Shown here piece after piece: positions 1 to 12,074 of a stretch of DNA of 64,000 bases. The stretch comes from Nephrocerus scutellatus (taxonomy: Eukaryota; Arthropoda; Insecta; Diptera; Pipunculidae): positions 92,526,965 to 92,590,964 of the forward strand of contig OX352765.1 of NCBI GenBank assembly GCA_947095585.1, in the 5' to 3' direction. The stretch's first letter is position 1; the number at the start of each line of letters is the position of its first letter. Below the pieces are notes generated by a model. The model was not told the origin of the DNA. It was given only the letters and a program-made list of their open reading frames with translations, and made no database searches. Made by a program: the position numbers and the translations under genes.

Positions 1-402
1 CAAAAATTGTGATCTTCAACTCCTTCCTCTTTTCTTAAGTTCTCTTTGTTCCTATACACAAATACTAAACAGAGGCCGGACTCTGCAAACGATTTACTAT
101 GTACCCGAAAAATCTTTTTGACCATAAGAAGCTCACGTTCAAAAATAGAGTGAGTAACATTTTTTGGGTGCACAGAAAAACTTACGGTAGCGGAATCCGG
201 CCTCAGCAATGGCATTGTGTCAGTGTAGCTGTACAGCATCGTATGATCCGGTGACATTAAAGACAGATGTTCATAAGCATATCTTGCTTTCCACACCTCA
301 ATTCCTTATTCACTATCACCTTCTTAGCATTATAAGGATGCAAATCTTTTAAACGTATGTACATTACAAAAAAACAACCCATAAAATTTTGTAAAAATTA
401 GT
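1..402. other. unannotated intergenic stretch
   Basis: No credible coding region, RNA gene or recognisable repeat was seen. Sequence is AT-rich with scattered stops in all frames. Confidence 0.4.
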
Positions 403-487
403 AGAAATTGTTATCATCGTGGATACTACATATGTGCAAATTTTGAATAAAATCGGGCTTTAGAAAGTGGGTTAAAAATATACCAAT
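403..487 (+). repeat. dispersed repeat, tail family copy 1
   Basis: This block resembles 10595-10690 (+) and the reverse complement of 59650-59720. Shared landmarks are a stretch ending in AAAATCGGGCTTT or close variants, followed by AAGTGGGTTAAAAA. At 10.6 kb the same tail follows a transposase, so it is probably the 3' end of a mobile element. No coding part is left here. Confidence 0.5.
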
Positions 488-489
488 AT

Positions 490-1828
490 ATTTCACCAGC
501 CAGCCAGCCACTGACACATGACGACGCAAAGTTAATACAGAAAATTTAAAAAAAAATCCCTCAAAACTACAAAACAGTTTGATTTGAAATTGCACTTTAA
601 ATAGATATAGAGATTCGAAGAATCTAGCCTGGTAATCATACAGCTATTAACAAAAAGACCCACATTTTTGGTGACACCATTTCGCATACTCGCACGTAAC
701 CTCCCCCAGGGCAAACCCTTGTCATCATCCCAATTGTCAATCCCGCTGGGATTTACCGCCATCAACATTTTTAAATATTCTGCTCGTCGCATATTTACTG
801 TCAATTAGTTTGGAACTGTCTACCGCACACACTCACACACTTTTCACACATGCTGTGTACATAGTACAGGTGGCAATGTTACTTAATCGCACCCGATTAA
901 TTATACGACCTACGAGGGTTTAAATAGTCTATGCAAAGCATTATAGTGCTTTGGTGTATTTGGTATTAGTGACATGTTCATCTGCTAACTCCTCCATTTA
1001 AAGAAGGAAGAAGGAAAATTTAAGAATTATTCTCGACCCACTGCTGATTTAATTTTAATCATCCTAATTGGTTATTAGAAAATTAATCCGCAGGGAGAAC
1101 AAACAGTAAGAGCTATGCCGCAAGCAGAAATTTCAATTTCATCGGCCTAATAAATCACAAGGATATCATAAAATGGGGGAGCAATACTTTAAGGCCTTAA
1201 TTAAATTTAATTGCGATGATGTCGAGCAGTCCCTCAACAGCTGCAATAATTATCCACAGGACATTTGGACACATTAACTACTTAATTATGACATAAATAG
1301 TTTAATCCTCTATGCTGATGCTGAAAGGAATCATCATCATCATCACCACTTGCAGTAGGGTCGGGCATCGTCGCATGCAAAATATTACAATCCTTGGAAA
1401 TAGACTCGTAAGCCAGCCAGCCAACCAGTTCCTCTGTAATAACAATTATTTCTGATTTTCCTCCCTTTTTCTTCTTCTTCACTGTTGTCCCAGATGTCAG
1501 TGTAGTCATCCGTTCAGTATCCTGCCCTGCATATGCAACCGTCAGAGGAAGGATATTCCAACAACAGACAGAGCATGAGTTGAGTGTAGTCGAGATTGTT
1601 GAGAAAGATTTGTGGTCAATCGGCTGTGGAAGAAAAATAAATTACATTTTGTCCCTGTGTGGATTGACTACGTACCACATAAACGGCGGTGACGTCCTGG
1701 CTGCCTAGCCGTATTATTGTCAACGAGTTTTACCCTACAACTTATTTTCTCTGTTGATGTATTCTAAGCTGTTCAATAGGTTTAATGTCCTCGTAGACTG
1801 GTAACACACACACGTATGAATATACATA
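490..1828. other. intergenic DNA, nothing recognised
   Basis: Several short open frames on the minus strand (for example 532-804 and 1282-1509) have no recognisable domain and low-complexity content. I see no splice-consistent exon, RNA gene or element end here. Confidence 0.4.
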
Positions 1829-2325
1829 CAGGGTGTTTTACTTGAAAACAATTAAAGTGGTTATTGCTATGTTATATTTACAGCCGGTATCGCGTTTAAT
1901 GTAAAGATACGTGGTGTTCACCTTACATCAATTCCCATCGTATAACTCTTGAACGCGTTCACGTATAAAGCTGTTTTTAGTCTTTTTAGACTCAAAACTA
2001 AATACGAAATCTGAAAATAGTTGTATTTTTTAAATTTGAGAAGCAATTATTGATTTTTAAGCAGTCAAATTCCAAAATTTATGTTTCTTTCTGTAAAAGT
2101 TATTTTCAAACGTGATTATGTCGAAAAATTCCCAATATCGGAAATATTCTATAATCTAGATGATGTAGTACTTAACGATATTCAATTTCCTACAAATCCA
2201 TAGTGCAATGATTGTACTATTGATCAACAGGAGCGGGGCAAGAAGCAAAAGAAAAAAGATAACAGAACATACGAATTCTTATTCCCATTGAGCACAACTG
2301 TTCTGATATATTCTTATACACCCTG
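1829..2325. mobile_element. possible Tc1/mariner-type MITE, 497 bp
   Basis: The block starts TA|CAGGGTGT and ends ACACCCTG|TA, so short terminal inverted repeats sit between TA dinucleotides as expected for Tc1/mariner insertion. The mirror symmetry extends outward (ACATACAGGGTGT on one side, its complement on the other). The interior is AT-rich and noncoding. The repeats are only 8 bp inside the element, so the assignment is tentative. Confidence 0.4.
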
Positions 2326-2632
2326 TATGTACATTGAACCAACTTTTTGTATAAATAATATATTTGCTTAATTTCGCAATTAATATTCCTTGGACTCCCA
2401 GCTCACATAACCTAATTACATTGTGGCTTACAAAATAAAACTCAACTTCGATACCAAAATATATCTAAAATAATTTTTTTTGATATGCAAGAATCCTAGC
2501 TGTTGATGGGTATAGACACACATCATTCTCGATTAATTCCTTTTTTTGCTTCAGCTTCTATTCTCTCGGCCACCTGAAAAGTATTATTTTTTAATCCCTA
2601 AAACGGGGTTCCTTAATCTTTCCCGCTCAGGC

Positions 2633-2728
2633 TGAGGTAGATGGGGGAATATGATGTCCTCTTAAGTCAGTTTTCCTTCATGAGGTAGATGGGGGAAAAT
2701 GATGTCCTCCTAAGTCAGTTTTCCTTCA
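2633..2728. repeat. 48-bp tandem duplication
   Basis: Two adjacent 48-bp units (2633-2680 and 2681-2728) begin TGAGGTAGATGGGGGAA and end TTTTCCTTCA, with about three differences. It is a local direct duplication of unknown function. Confidence 0.85.
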
Positions 2729-3094
2729 CTTCTACACAACAGAGAGAACATATCTGGGCAAATACTGACTCCATTTTGTGTGCAACTTTAAAATTTTCCA
2801 CAAAAACAATATGCAATAATCTGCGGATTCTATTTCACTTATCCTGCTTAGCAAAAGTGCTCTCGAATTGCATATTCTGTTGATATTCATAAGAAAGGAC
2901 TCCGTATAAATAATGGCTGGGTACTTGAACAGGATTTTTTCTATTTTAACGTAGATGATGAATTTTTGCGCTTTCTGTGTCAATGGCGAAGCATCCATAT
3001 AACGCGATGCACACAGGGCTACCTCTCAGTTTTGTGACAATTCATGCAATGCAGATCCTTCTTTTTTCATTTTTCATGATGATAATCAGCATCC

Positions 3095-4800
3095 TGGCGG
3101 TCAGCCATCAGCAGAATAGGGGGAATAACACAGAATGCTCTAGAATTGCAGGTGAACGTAACTATCTTTGACTGGTGGAAGTGCCATCAAACCTCTACGT
3201 GTTGACTGCCGGTAAATTTCCTCTGGTACAGGAAAAGCTAAGTGATCGGGATATTCCGTTCAAACTAAGGTTAGCGCGAGGACAATAACCTCGCCCGTAA
3301 AAAAAAGGCAAATTTATTACGGAACCCAAAATCCGCCTCGGATGCACCCATGAACGTCATCTTCGTCGGCCACGAAATGCTGACATGCAGGGACAGTAAG
3401 TTCTTTGGCTGAGATGTCGGACGTATAAGAGAAACGGGCACGTCTTAAGAATACTGTTTTTCGTACTTCTGACTCCATCTTAGGTAGTAGTCGTAGAGAT
3501 CAGAACGACTGGTTCGATGACGAATGTAAGCCAGCGACTGAACGTAAGAATGTTGCGTACCGAGCTATGCAACAATCTCATAGAACGCGGGCACCTGAAA
3601 ATGAATATAAAGAGCTCAGAAGATATGAAAAAACAGTTCACCCGGCGAAAGAAAGCAGTCTGGAAGAAGAATCTCGTCCGTGAACTAGAACAGTACAGTA
3701 AGCAAGGACCGCACCAGGCGGGGAAGTTGTACCACCGCGTTGCACATACTGCAAAGACAAAGAAGGTAATCTGATCGCCGATCTCAAAGGCATCTTAGAG
3801 CGATGGAAAGAGCACTTTCATGAGTTGCTAAATGGCCAGCTAACTGAGGAGTTGGAGGCTCCACCAATGACCGAAGACCATACTGTGCTGCCGCCACCAA
3901 TCACAGCCGAAGTTATCAGACCTATAAATAGGCTAAAAAATAATAAGGCCTGCGTCCTCTTCAACCTGGCGCTAGGTTAGAGAAAGTGATTCGGGACTCT
4001 AACGTAACGGCTAGAGGAACAATCCTCTATAAGTCCATTCATATACTGGCTTACGCAGACGATATTGACATCGTTGGTAAAAACCCAAAGCTTTCATTCA
4101 GATCGAGCAGGCGGCACGAAATCTGGTGCTGCACATAAATGGGAGCAAAAAAAAGTGCATGGTGGCCACGTGTGCGAGCAGCAGATCCAACATTGATTCC
4201 GCACAATAACTATCTCGGGTCAACTGTAGCAGCCGATAACAGCATGGAACCAGAAATACGAGCACGGTTGCTTAAAGCCAACAAAGCCTACTATAGTCTG
4301 TAAAGACTCTTCAAATCCAGGAACTTACCCATAACATCCAAGCTGCTGGTATATGGTCATACCAGTACTTACCTATGGATCCGAGTCTTGGGTGCAAAAA
4401 GGATTCTGACCACTTAGCTGCGTTCGAGAGAAAAGTCTTACGGATAATTGTTGGCCCCGTATGTGAGGAAGGACGATTCCGGAGACTCTATAATGATGAG
4501 ATTTCCGAGCTTTACCGCGATGTCGACATCGTGAAGATAATTAAGCTCGGTGGGCTACGGTGGTCAGGTCACCTAGTTCGCATGACCAAAGACGATCCTA
4601 CTCGGAAAGTCTGTTGGCGTAGGTTTTATGGAACACGACAGCAAGGCCGGCATACCTATTCTGGAAGGATGGCGTAGACCAGCACGCCGAGAGTTTAGGG
4701 ATGCCAAACTGAATAACATCGGTTCAAAATCGGGACCGGTGGAGAGACATTTTGCGGGAGGCCATGACCGGACCCCGGTTGTAGAGAATATGATGATGAT
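3095..4800 (+). pseudogene. RTE-like non-LTR retrotransposon remnant, copy 1
   Basis: Broken reverse-transcriptase element read on the plus strand. The 5' leader (3095-3430) matches 14176-14450. Then come a basic pre-RT segment at 3517-3774, a segment ending NRLKNNKA near 3950, the RT core LAYADDID near 4050 (an F/YADD box), YLGSTVAADNSMEPEIRARL near 4215-4270, and the C-terminal region at 4375-4677 with the sequence RWSGHLVRM. It ends in a short ATG/GAT trinucleotide tail at 4785-4800, as RTE-type elements often do. Frameshifts and stops interrupt the frame and an internal part between about 3950 and 3970 is deleted. RTE is my best clade guess from the C-terminal motifs; a related clade is possible. 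Confidence 0.75.
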
Positions 4801-4829
4801 ATTCAATTTTATTCACTTTTGTAAAAAAA

Positions 4830-5000
4830 CAAATGTTGTTTGCTTTCAATGACTGTCATACACAAACTAAATGACGCAGCTGACAAAAAACATTTGAAGG
4901 ATAGTATGTACGAAAGCCAACATTGCTTTGCTCTTGGTAGCGCCATCTCTTGCATAGGTCGATTACTTTTCAGCCCGCCCTCGTAATTTGATGTAAGGAA
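4830..5000. mobile_element. mariner terminal fragment
   Basis: The stretch CAAACTAAATGACGCAGCT recurs at 22908-22926 beside a mariner transposase remnant. CGATTACTTTTCAG near 4963 followed by CCCTCGTAAT recurs at 14096-14125 next to another one. It is therefore likely a deleted mariner with only its ends left. Confidence 0.45.
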
Positions 5001-5009
5001 ATAACAGTG

Positions 5010-5640
5010 CAGTACTATAAACAATGAGGACAACAACGAACAGGGAGGAAAATTCTTACAGTTCTCACAAAAATTATTATTGCGACCATATGATCCTTTT
5101 ACATTTTTCATTAACAAACACACAACTTACACACACTTACAGAGCCAAATCGACAAACAAACGACATCTAAAACTTTGTGAAATTTTACAAAATGACTTC
5201 CTTTCTCTCTCAAACTATCTCATTCACTCTTTTACTTTTCGCGCCTATTGTTCGTCTCTATTGTGTTCACTAAATCAATAAAAATGAAGGTTGGAACAAT
5301 GAAAACATTAAACGCCACGGGAAATCCTTGCAAGAAAAAAATCGGGGAAATCCCAAATCTTTTGTTTTCGAACAAAGGTAAAAGCTTATGTTTGGAAGTA
5401 AAGCAGATATTCTGTACAACAACAACAGCAGCAAAACGAACTTTAGTGGTAAAATAAAAAGTGAAAGTGTTGCAGCTGCTTTAGTCGGTATATGTCGACC
5501 TTGGGATATCCTTTTTGCTTATAATGGGTGTTTCATTAAGCCCCATAGAACTTAATATTATAAAAAATAACACAAAAAATGTAATTTAAAGCAAATTGTT
5601 TTATTCATTCAAAAGATCAATAATGATAAAAAAGGGGTAT
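5010..5640. other. intergenic DNA, nothing recognised
   Basis: No supported gene. Small open frames here are short and without recognisable domains. Confidence 0.35.
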
Positions 5641-5689
5641 CTACCAATAGCACTGCGACCCATAAGGATATATTGCGCTCCCCCTAACT

Positions 5690-7618
5690 AGTGCTATGGA
5701 GACAGTGCATGCCCGTCCCTATAGCACACCCTCCATACCAATGGCTCTTATGAACCTAATGGTATGGTGTGGGTTCAGTGAATGCCGTGCAGACTCTGAG
5801 ATCGCGTGAGTTCCCAAGTGGTCTCTCCTCTGTCGGATCGTTGCTCGGCATTCATTGAGAAGGTGCCACGGGGTTTCCTCCGCTTCCCCACAAAGCCTGC
5901 AGCTGCCATCCTCTTCTAGTTTTATTTTCTTTATGTGCCCCTTCAGTCTACATTGTCCTGTTAGGAAACCCGTAATGATTCTTATTACTTCTACTAAGTC
6001 CCAATATCGCAAGAGACTTCTTTGGGTCATAGTTCCTCATCATTTCGTATAATTTCTATTGGTATAATTTTCTCATCTTACGGAAACAGTTGCTTTACCT
6101 TGTTTGCGTATCTCCTGCTGCATTATGCGGTACCCTATGCCTCAGAATGGTTCTGGCCCTACAAGCGGAGTTTCTGCTCCTTTATTAGCGAGCATATCGG
6201 CTGCTTCATTGACTTCTATGCCAGTGTGTCCTAGAACCCAGTACAAAGGTACCTTGTCTACTTCGCCAAGTCTGTTTAGCTTCGCCTTACACTCCTCCAC
6301 TAGTCTTGACGTGATGTGGAATTCATTCAGGTCTTATAGCGGAGCTTGGCTGTCTGTCATGACTATTTCCTGCCTCACGTAGTTTCTCTTCATATTAAAG
6401 TGAGAAAATCTTGCGATGACATGTACTGTCACATTGCTTCAGAGTATTTGGTTCTTGGCCCATGGACTTCCGCACTCGTGCCGTCTGATTTCTTTGATCC
6501 ATCCGTATACCACTTTATGGCTCCCGGATGTAACTGGTATTCAGTTTCAGATCTTAATTCCTTCTTGGTGCTCGTTTTGACTTCAACGTTTTTCTTGAAT
6601 TCAAGCTTTTGCACAATACTGTCACAAGGCTAGCTAACGGAATCTGTTTGGTTAAAGATTGCACTAATGCCCTTGCCCTAACGTCCGTGAAGCAGCCTGC
6701 CTTGCTCAAACGTAGCGTGGTTTCCTCGAATTTGTTCTCTACCACTATATGTAGTGGAGGTAATCCAAGAATTACCTCAGTACCCGCCGTGGTGCAGGTT
6801 CTCATGGCCCCTGTAATTAAAATACCTGCCAGCCTCTACAATTTTTCCAATTCCCTTCTCGTGGTGCTTAGCTTGGTTCTATTCGCCCATGCCACTGCTC
6901 CATAAGATATCATTGAAATAACTATCATGGTGTACATCCTGGGTCTAACTCCCCAGGATTTTCCTACCACCCGTCTGCACACCATAAGTGCTCTTTTTGA
7001 TTTTTTCACTACCTGCCTGTTGGTGCTTATTCCATAGCAGTCTACTATCAAATATCAGTCCCAGGTATTTAACCTCTTTGCTGATAGTAATCTCTTCTCC
7101 ATTAAGGGTAACCGGTTGCATTCGCCCCAGTTTCCTTCTATTGGTAAAGGGTACCAGTCCCATATGTCCCACTTCTAGGCACTATCTGCTCGTGATGGTT
7201 AATCCGTTTTGGATTAAACTACAGATCACTTCTTCAAACTTCCCTTTTGCGACGATGACTATATCGTCCGCGTAGCCTTGGGCATAAGTTTCTGCCTCAG
7301 CTAGTCGCAGAAGTAGTTCATCTACGAGGATGCTCCACAAAAGTGGGGACAGTACCGCTTCTCTTCCTCTTGTTGTGCTCACCATAATGGTTTCATCACC
7401 AACTATGGTTTCCGTTGTTCTGGTACTCAACATCTCGCACATCCATTGAGTGATTGTGCTGTTTACCTTCTTTCTCTCCAGATCAATTCTAATCGCCTCA
7501 TGAGATGCATTGTCGAATGCTCCTTCGATATCTAGGAAAGCGAATAGCGCGATTTTCTTGCTGGTAAGGGACCCCTCTATACATTCCGTCAGCTCCCACA
7601 GTGCGGTCACCGTAGATC
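5690..7618 (-). pseudogene. I/LOA-group non-LTR retrotransposon ORF2 remnant
   Basis: Read on the minus strand from 7610 to 5719, the pieces follow ORF2 order. First is the RT domain with FLDIEGAFDN near 7530 and GYADDIVIVAKGK near 7250 (catalytic YADD). Next is a thumb-like segment (VKYLGLIFDSRLLWNKH, 7030-7080), then a segment with ISYGAVAWA near 6900, then an RNase H start (WYTDGSKKSDG near 6510), and last a C-terminal zinc-knuckle-like CRLCGEAEETPWHLLNEC near 5870. Six or more frame changes break it. RT plus RNase H plus the terminal Cys/His motif points to the I/LOA/R1 assemblage. It is 5'-truncated near 7618. Confidence 0.8.
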
Positions 7619-7646
7619 AAAATATCAATACATTAATATTTAGAAA

Positions 7647-7880
7647 CTACTTTTGGTATATAACAACTACCACAGCTGTTCTTGACAAAGCGCATTCTGG
7701 ACATCCAATTTTGGGCCACTTTTTCGAGCACTGCTGCCGTATGTCACAAATAAGACGAACGGTGTTGTGATCCAAGGCGTTAACTGTTGCTGGTTTATCA
7801 GCGTAAACCAGTGACTTTACGCGGCTCCACAGGAAATAATCGAGAAGTCGAGAGGTGGGCCAATCCATTTCCAGGTCAAT
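7647..7880 (-). pseudogene. mariner-like transposase C-terminal fragment
   Basis: The minus-strand peptide contains LLDYFLWSRVKSLVYADKPA, typical of the region just after the third catalytic Asp of Tc1/mariner-type transposases, followed by CDIRQQ. No N-terminal part or complete ends were seen. It directly abuts the truncated retrotransposon at 5690-7618. Confidence 0.7.
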
Positions 7881-8184
7881 TTCTCGAAATCAACTTATCG
7901 CCAATCCATACGGCAAAAAACGACAAAAAAACTCCTTTTACTTAGAGACAAAAGACAATTTTGGTTTCTTCAAATTCAAGTTAACATTTCGCAGCATTCA
8001 CATTGGTTACTTGTGTGTAATGGCCATTGTAGGGATATCGACTATGTTCAAAGCATAATAGGAAAGAGAGTAAAAATGTAGGAAACCGCTAAGCCACTTT
8101 CCAACTCTAAACTTTCACCTGTTTTTTTTTGGTTTCATTGGAAAAGATAGAACATAAAGCAATGTATTGTGGGTTTGTGCCATG

Positions 8185-8865
8185 TTAGCATCGCCATTGT
8201 ATAGGTATTCTCTTTTTATTGTGCTTCCAAAGCATCACAAAGTGGTCACCGATGCATGCGCGCTCATCACCCTCAACGAACTTCATCCGCAGCCACCGAC
8301 AATTATCTACGATTTTCTCACACGATCTAACGACAATTCCATTCTGTAATTGCTTTGATCTGTTTCTTCGTATTTGGGTCTTTAGAGCATCCATCCACCG
8401 TTTCGCTTGCTTTGAACTTCCATCATGCAGGGAATACAAATCGTTCGTTAGAACTTTTCCCCCCAAGCGTTTAGGGTCGAACGTGTGCTGTGAAAAAACG
8501 AAATCAAATGGATGACTTGGATTATGGGACATGTGGGCGTTTGAGTGTGTGTGTTGTGTAAAGACGTGCAAATTATCTAGCAATTGGTGCAGTCTTTCTT
8601 GAAAGTGTCGTCGAAAAGGACAACATTGCGACGACAAGAGGACTTTTTTTTTTGGAGAGCTGCGTTTAATCAGCAAGAAGAGGACATTAAGTGTGCTTAT
8701 GTCCATCTCTAAGAACGGTGTGCAGCAAGTGTATTTATGTGTGTACGGCGTTAGGTAAGATTGGGTTACAGTGCTATAACCACAGGATCTTATTCCCTCC
8801 TTTAAATAATCCATTCTGTGCTTTTTATGAAGCGGCAAAAGCTTGGGCGAACTTTTCTGTTTCAA
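8185..8865 (-). CDS. unrecognised 226-codon open frame
   Basis: I do not recognise this frame. Its first part overlaps the untranslated tail of a retrotransposon fragment (8810-9000, minus strand), so the annotated start is doubtful. The last 90 or so codons, with QAKRWMDALKTQIRRNRSKQ near 8390, are basic and Trp-containing. No signal peptide, membrane segment or splice partner was seen. It could be chance, or a leftover of another element's ORF. Confidence 0.15.
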   Translation of the reverse strand: MKQKSSPKLLPLHKKHRMDYLKEGIRSCGYSTVTQSYLTPYTHKYTCCTPFLEMDISTLNVLFLLIKRSSPKKKVLLSSQCCPFRRHFQERLHQLLDNLHVFTQHTHSNAHMSHNPSHPFDFVFSQHTFDPKRLGGKVLTNDLYSLHDGSSKQAKRWMDALKTQIRRNRSKQLQNGIVVRSCEKIVDNCRWLRMKFVEGDERACIGDHFVMLWKHNKKRIPIQWRC

Positions 8866-9000
8866 GATCCGAGAGGTTGTCTATTATGTATTCACCCAGA
8901 TTTTTGTGCTTCCTGTGTGCCAATGCCGGACAGAAGCAGACAAAGCGAACTAAGGTCTCCTCTTCCTCCACGCATCATTACAGCTCCTACAGAAATAATT
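8810..9000 (-). pseudogene. non-LTR retrotransposon C-terminal tail fragment
   Basis: On the minus strand the translation includes CPALAHRKHKNLGEYI, resembling the C-terminal CxCPAL...R...LG motif of I/LOA-group ORF2 proteins. Only this tail remains. Confidence 0.5.
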
Positions 9001-9800
9001 AAATTCCAGACCCAGCTTAAAGACTCCTTATAATTATCTTCCATAAATTAAATCCTTTTTAATTTCTTCCTCTTGAATAATTGCACTTAAAACATCCTTA
9101 TATATCATCATATTTCACTCTAATATATTCTTCCTTGATACATCCTTTAAGTATTTCCCATCACTAATTCAATATAAGTCCATGGAAGAAATCTAACAAA
9201 CCGTCATAATTATAAAGCAAATATTTGAGCCTCTCAAGGGTATACAAAGGAACAACTGACTCTCTATCGCACTATGCCGAGATATTCAATTTTCTTCTAC
9301 CTGGACGAAATTTCAAAGGACTCAGTGAAATATGTATGTCAATATTTATGTACTGAAATGGTCAATCAATCTTAATAATTGCTTATGCTTCGATGCAAGC
9401 ATTTACCAGGTTGGCTATGCTACGACTACCTTCTGATGGGACAAAGGAGTTCGCCGTACTCGTAGAACTGCTGCTGCTGGTTGTTCTTAATTTGCAAGAA
9501 GGAATGTCCATAATTTGTCTGGTACAGTGAATATTCCTAAAATAAGAAGATGTCGGCATCAAATTTCTTAAGCAGCAAGGCAACAAGGAGCGCTCTAACC
9601 CTCTAAAGTAAAGAAGTTGGTTACGTTCCTTAACTGGAGTGAAAGCAAAAAAGAAGATCCATTACTTAACATTCCTTAATAGTTATTCCCCCATACTCCT
9701 CAATGCGGCCCATCAGTGTGAGGTGATATGATCGAAACCCAGCAAACCCGCCAACCCACACGCTAAATTGCACAGTGGGAATAAGTGCCAAAGCATATAA

Positions 9801-10557
9801 AGGGCGGGCAATCTACTTTTTATTGAACGATTTGCTTGAAATTTTGACAGCTCGTCAGTCTGATGTTCCGCGGCACAAAAACAATCATGTTTTTGCTTGA
9901 GGAGCGTTTCGAAATATTGAAAACTTATTTTCTAGATGACTCAGGAGTTGAAAGCAAATGACCATCGGCTTGGATATCAGTTCTCTGCGTAGGTCATAGA
10001 CCAGCTTGATAATGACGTTGATTTCGGTCGGAAAATCATCTTTTTAGACGAAGTGCATTTCCATCTCGGGGGATATGTAAAAAAGCAGAACTGCCAGATT
10101 TTGGGTTCGGGACAGCCACACGCCAATGCATCCACCAAGAGCGACAGTTTTGTTTGGATTTTGGAGTGGTGGGCCATTTTTCTATGAAAACGCAGCTGGA
10201 AACGCCGTTACCGTCGATGGCGACAGTTACACAGCCATCTAACCAAGTTTTTATGGCCTCAAATCGACGCCTTTGTTTTCAGCAAGATGGTTCCACATGC
10301 CATACAAGCCGAATAACAATCAATCTCTTGCGCGCCAAATTTGGCAACCGAATAATCAGCCGTTTTGGAGATGTCAATTGGCCTGCGCGGAGGTTCGATT
10401 TGACTCCGATTGACTTTTTTCTATGGGATGCCGTTAGGGATAGATGTAAAGCGGATATTGCAGAGAAAATTCCAACTTTAAAATATAGCGAATGTTATTC
10501 GCGTGATAGGCGCCGAATGATCGAAAAAGTTCTTGAAAACTGGACTCACAAAAATTT
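9801..10557 (+). pseudogene. mariner-like transposase remnant
   Basis: The left end AGGGCGGGCAATCTACTTTT matches the terminal repeat at the right end of the minus-strand copy at 45788-46501. Coding remnants follow: an N-terminal LLEERFEILKTYF near 9895, a segment with the first catalytic Asp region near 10030-10060 broken by indels, QQDGSTCHTS (second Asp) near 10285, and PARRFDLTPIDFFLWD (third Asp) near 10385-10430. The frame is open from 10154 to 10678 but upstream is frameshifted. After about 10557 the sequence switches to an unrelated repeat tail. Confidence 0.75.
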
Positions 10558-10692
10558 GTATGGGAGCCCCACGACCCAAGGGCGCGATTATTACCAAATT
10601 TTGATAGAAAGTGTTGTCACCGGAAATACACATGTGTGCACATGTTTTAATAAAATCGAGCATTGGGAAGTGGGTTAAAAATGTATCGCAAG
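10557..10692 (+). repeat. dispersed repeat, tail family copy 2
   Basis: From TTTGTATGGGAGCCC to the AAGTGGGTTAAAAA block, this stretch matches the reverse complement of 59648-59790 and, in its last part, 403-487. It forms the last codons of the open frame at 10154-10678, making a chimeric transposase end. Confidence 0.65.
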
Positions 10693-10835
10693 ATTGCACC
10701 ACCGAGCGAACGACAGCACGAACGACAGAACGAACAACAGAACCATGCCGACGCGATGTTTATATAGAGAATTAAAAAAGAAAATAAATAAATGTAAAAA
10801 GAACTTCGTTTTTTGGGTACAAAAAACCCCACACA

Positions 10836-11190
10836 GTCCTTTATTATTTGGCAATAATCACCAAAATATCTGTTTTTGAGGTCAGGGCTATTTCAAAGTG
10901 TTTTCTATTTTCCACGCTTCACACGCGCCACATGCGACTCGCGACATTTGTCAAACGCTGGCCCAATATTGGCCCTTGACATTGAGCCGCTTACAAATTT
11001 CAGCCCTCTAGGTCGTGCGCAAGGTGGTTAAAAAAGACCTTAAAAAACGAGAAAATGGTGCGATTTCAACCCATCACACGCGTCATACGCGGAGTATAAA
11101 AATGTTTGGACTTAGACACTCACAAAATATCAGCTCTCTAGGTCGTGTGGAAGGTGTTTAAAAAGGACCTCAAAGTAGTCGAAATACAAA
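10836..11190 (+). repeat. degenerate tandem repeat, about 150-bp unit
   Basis: Copies at about 10917-11070 and 11071-11190 share a CACACGCG start, then CTCTAGGTCGTG followed by AAGGTG and a GACCT block. A related copy in opposite orientation lies near 61925-62005. The preceding segment (TTTATTATTTGG, 10840-10880) recurs at 63463-63500. Confidence 0.5.
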
Positions 11191-11639
11191 CAAAAAGTGG
11201 TCAAGTTAAATAAAAGTTTGTTAAAAGAAAACTTTATAAAAGTGATATTCTTGGAAAACTAATATACGCGATAAATATACGCATATCTTTATTTTTCGCA
11301 AGTAATAATAAAATTCCCAGTGGATTAATACAAAAAACAGGGATATCGGACAAGACAATGCCAAGAAGTCAGACGAGACAACCTCTTTGGTTTTATTTAT
11401 TGATTGCTGGTACCACGGTTTTGATTTACGTGATACTCAGCAAACCACACCACACCTTGTTCTAGCCGAACACCTCTCTTGGGTCAAGTTCATTTCGAAC
11501 AAAACATATTCCATTGTTAGTAGATTACTAGCACCTCTGTTTTGACTTATGAGGTATTCTGCTAGCTGTCATGAGTAGCTTATGTTCCCTTTGAACAAAC
11601 CAACTCGCTCAGCTATTGAAGCTCAGTTTGAAGCTTTGT

Positions 11640-11910
11640 GCCATTTCTAGCCAGTTCGTCTGCCTTGCAGTTACCAACGATATCAGAAAGATCGGAGACC
11701 CAGACTAAGCGGATGTTGAAATACTCACTCATCTCATTGAGCGGCAGCAGCTTATCGTTACCCCCGACGTCATTGAGAATGAATCCAGCGATTTAATTGC
11801 CGCCTGACTGTCTACATAAATTACAATATCGGTTACCGATACTTTATTATGTCTCAGCCAGGTTACTGCCTTCTTAATCGTTGTTAACGCAGCCTGATAC
11901 AACGTTACAA
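11640..11910 (-). pseudogene. non-LTR RNase H fragment
   Basis: The minus-strand translation contains TTIKKAVTWLRHNKVSVTDI and VIYVDSQAAIKSL. The DSQAAI box is the RNase H catalytic Asp motif of I/LOA-group elements. It is short and isolated. Confidence 0.65.
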
Positions 11911-11929
11911 TACGCAACATCGTAACTGC

Positions 11930-12070
11930 TGGTGTATAACTCAAGCCAGTACTTTTAAATGGATCCGAGACCTGGGTGCGTAGCAAAAAGCACTTTGACT
12001 TCTTAGCTGAGTTCAAAGCAATTTTTGGTCCAGTAAGTGAGGAAAGACGATTCAGAAGACTCTATTTTAT
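11930..12070 (+). pseudogene. RTE-like 3' fragment, copy 2
   Basis: The plus-strand translation holds GSETWVRSKKHFDFLAEFKA then GPVSEERRFRRLY, the same region as 4375-4490 of copy 1. It is a short relic beside the opposite-strand RNase H fragment. Confidence 0.65.
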
Positions 12071-12074
12071 TAAA

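Noticed and set aside
4573..4806. Minus-strand frame overlapping the RTE 3' end
   Set aside because: It is the complement of the plus-strand retrotransposon text.
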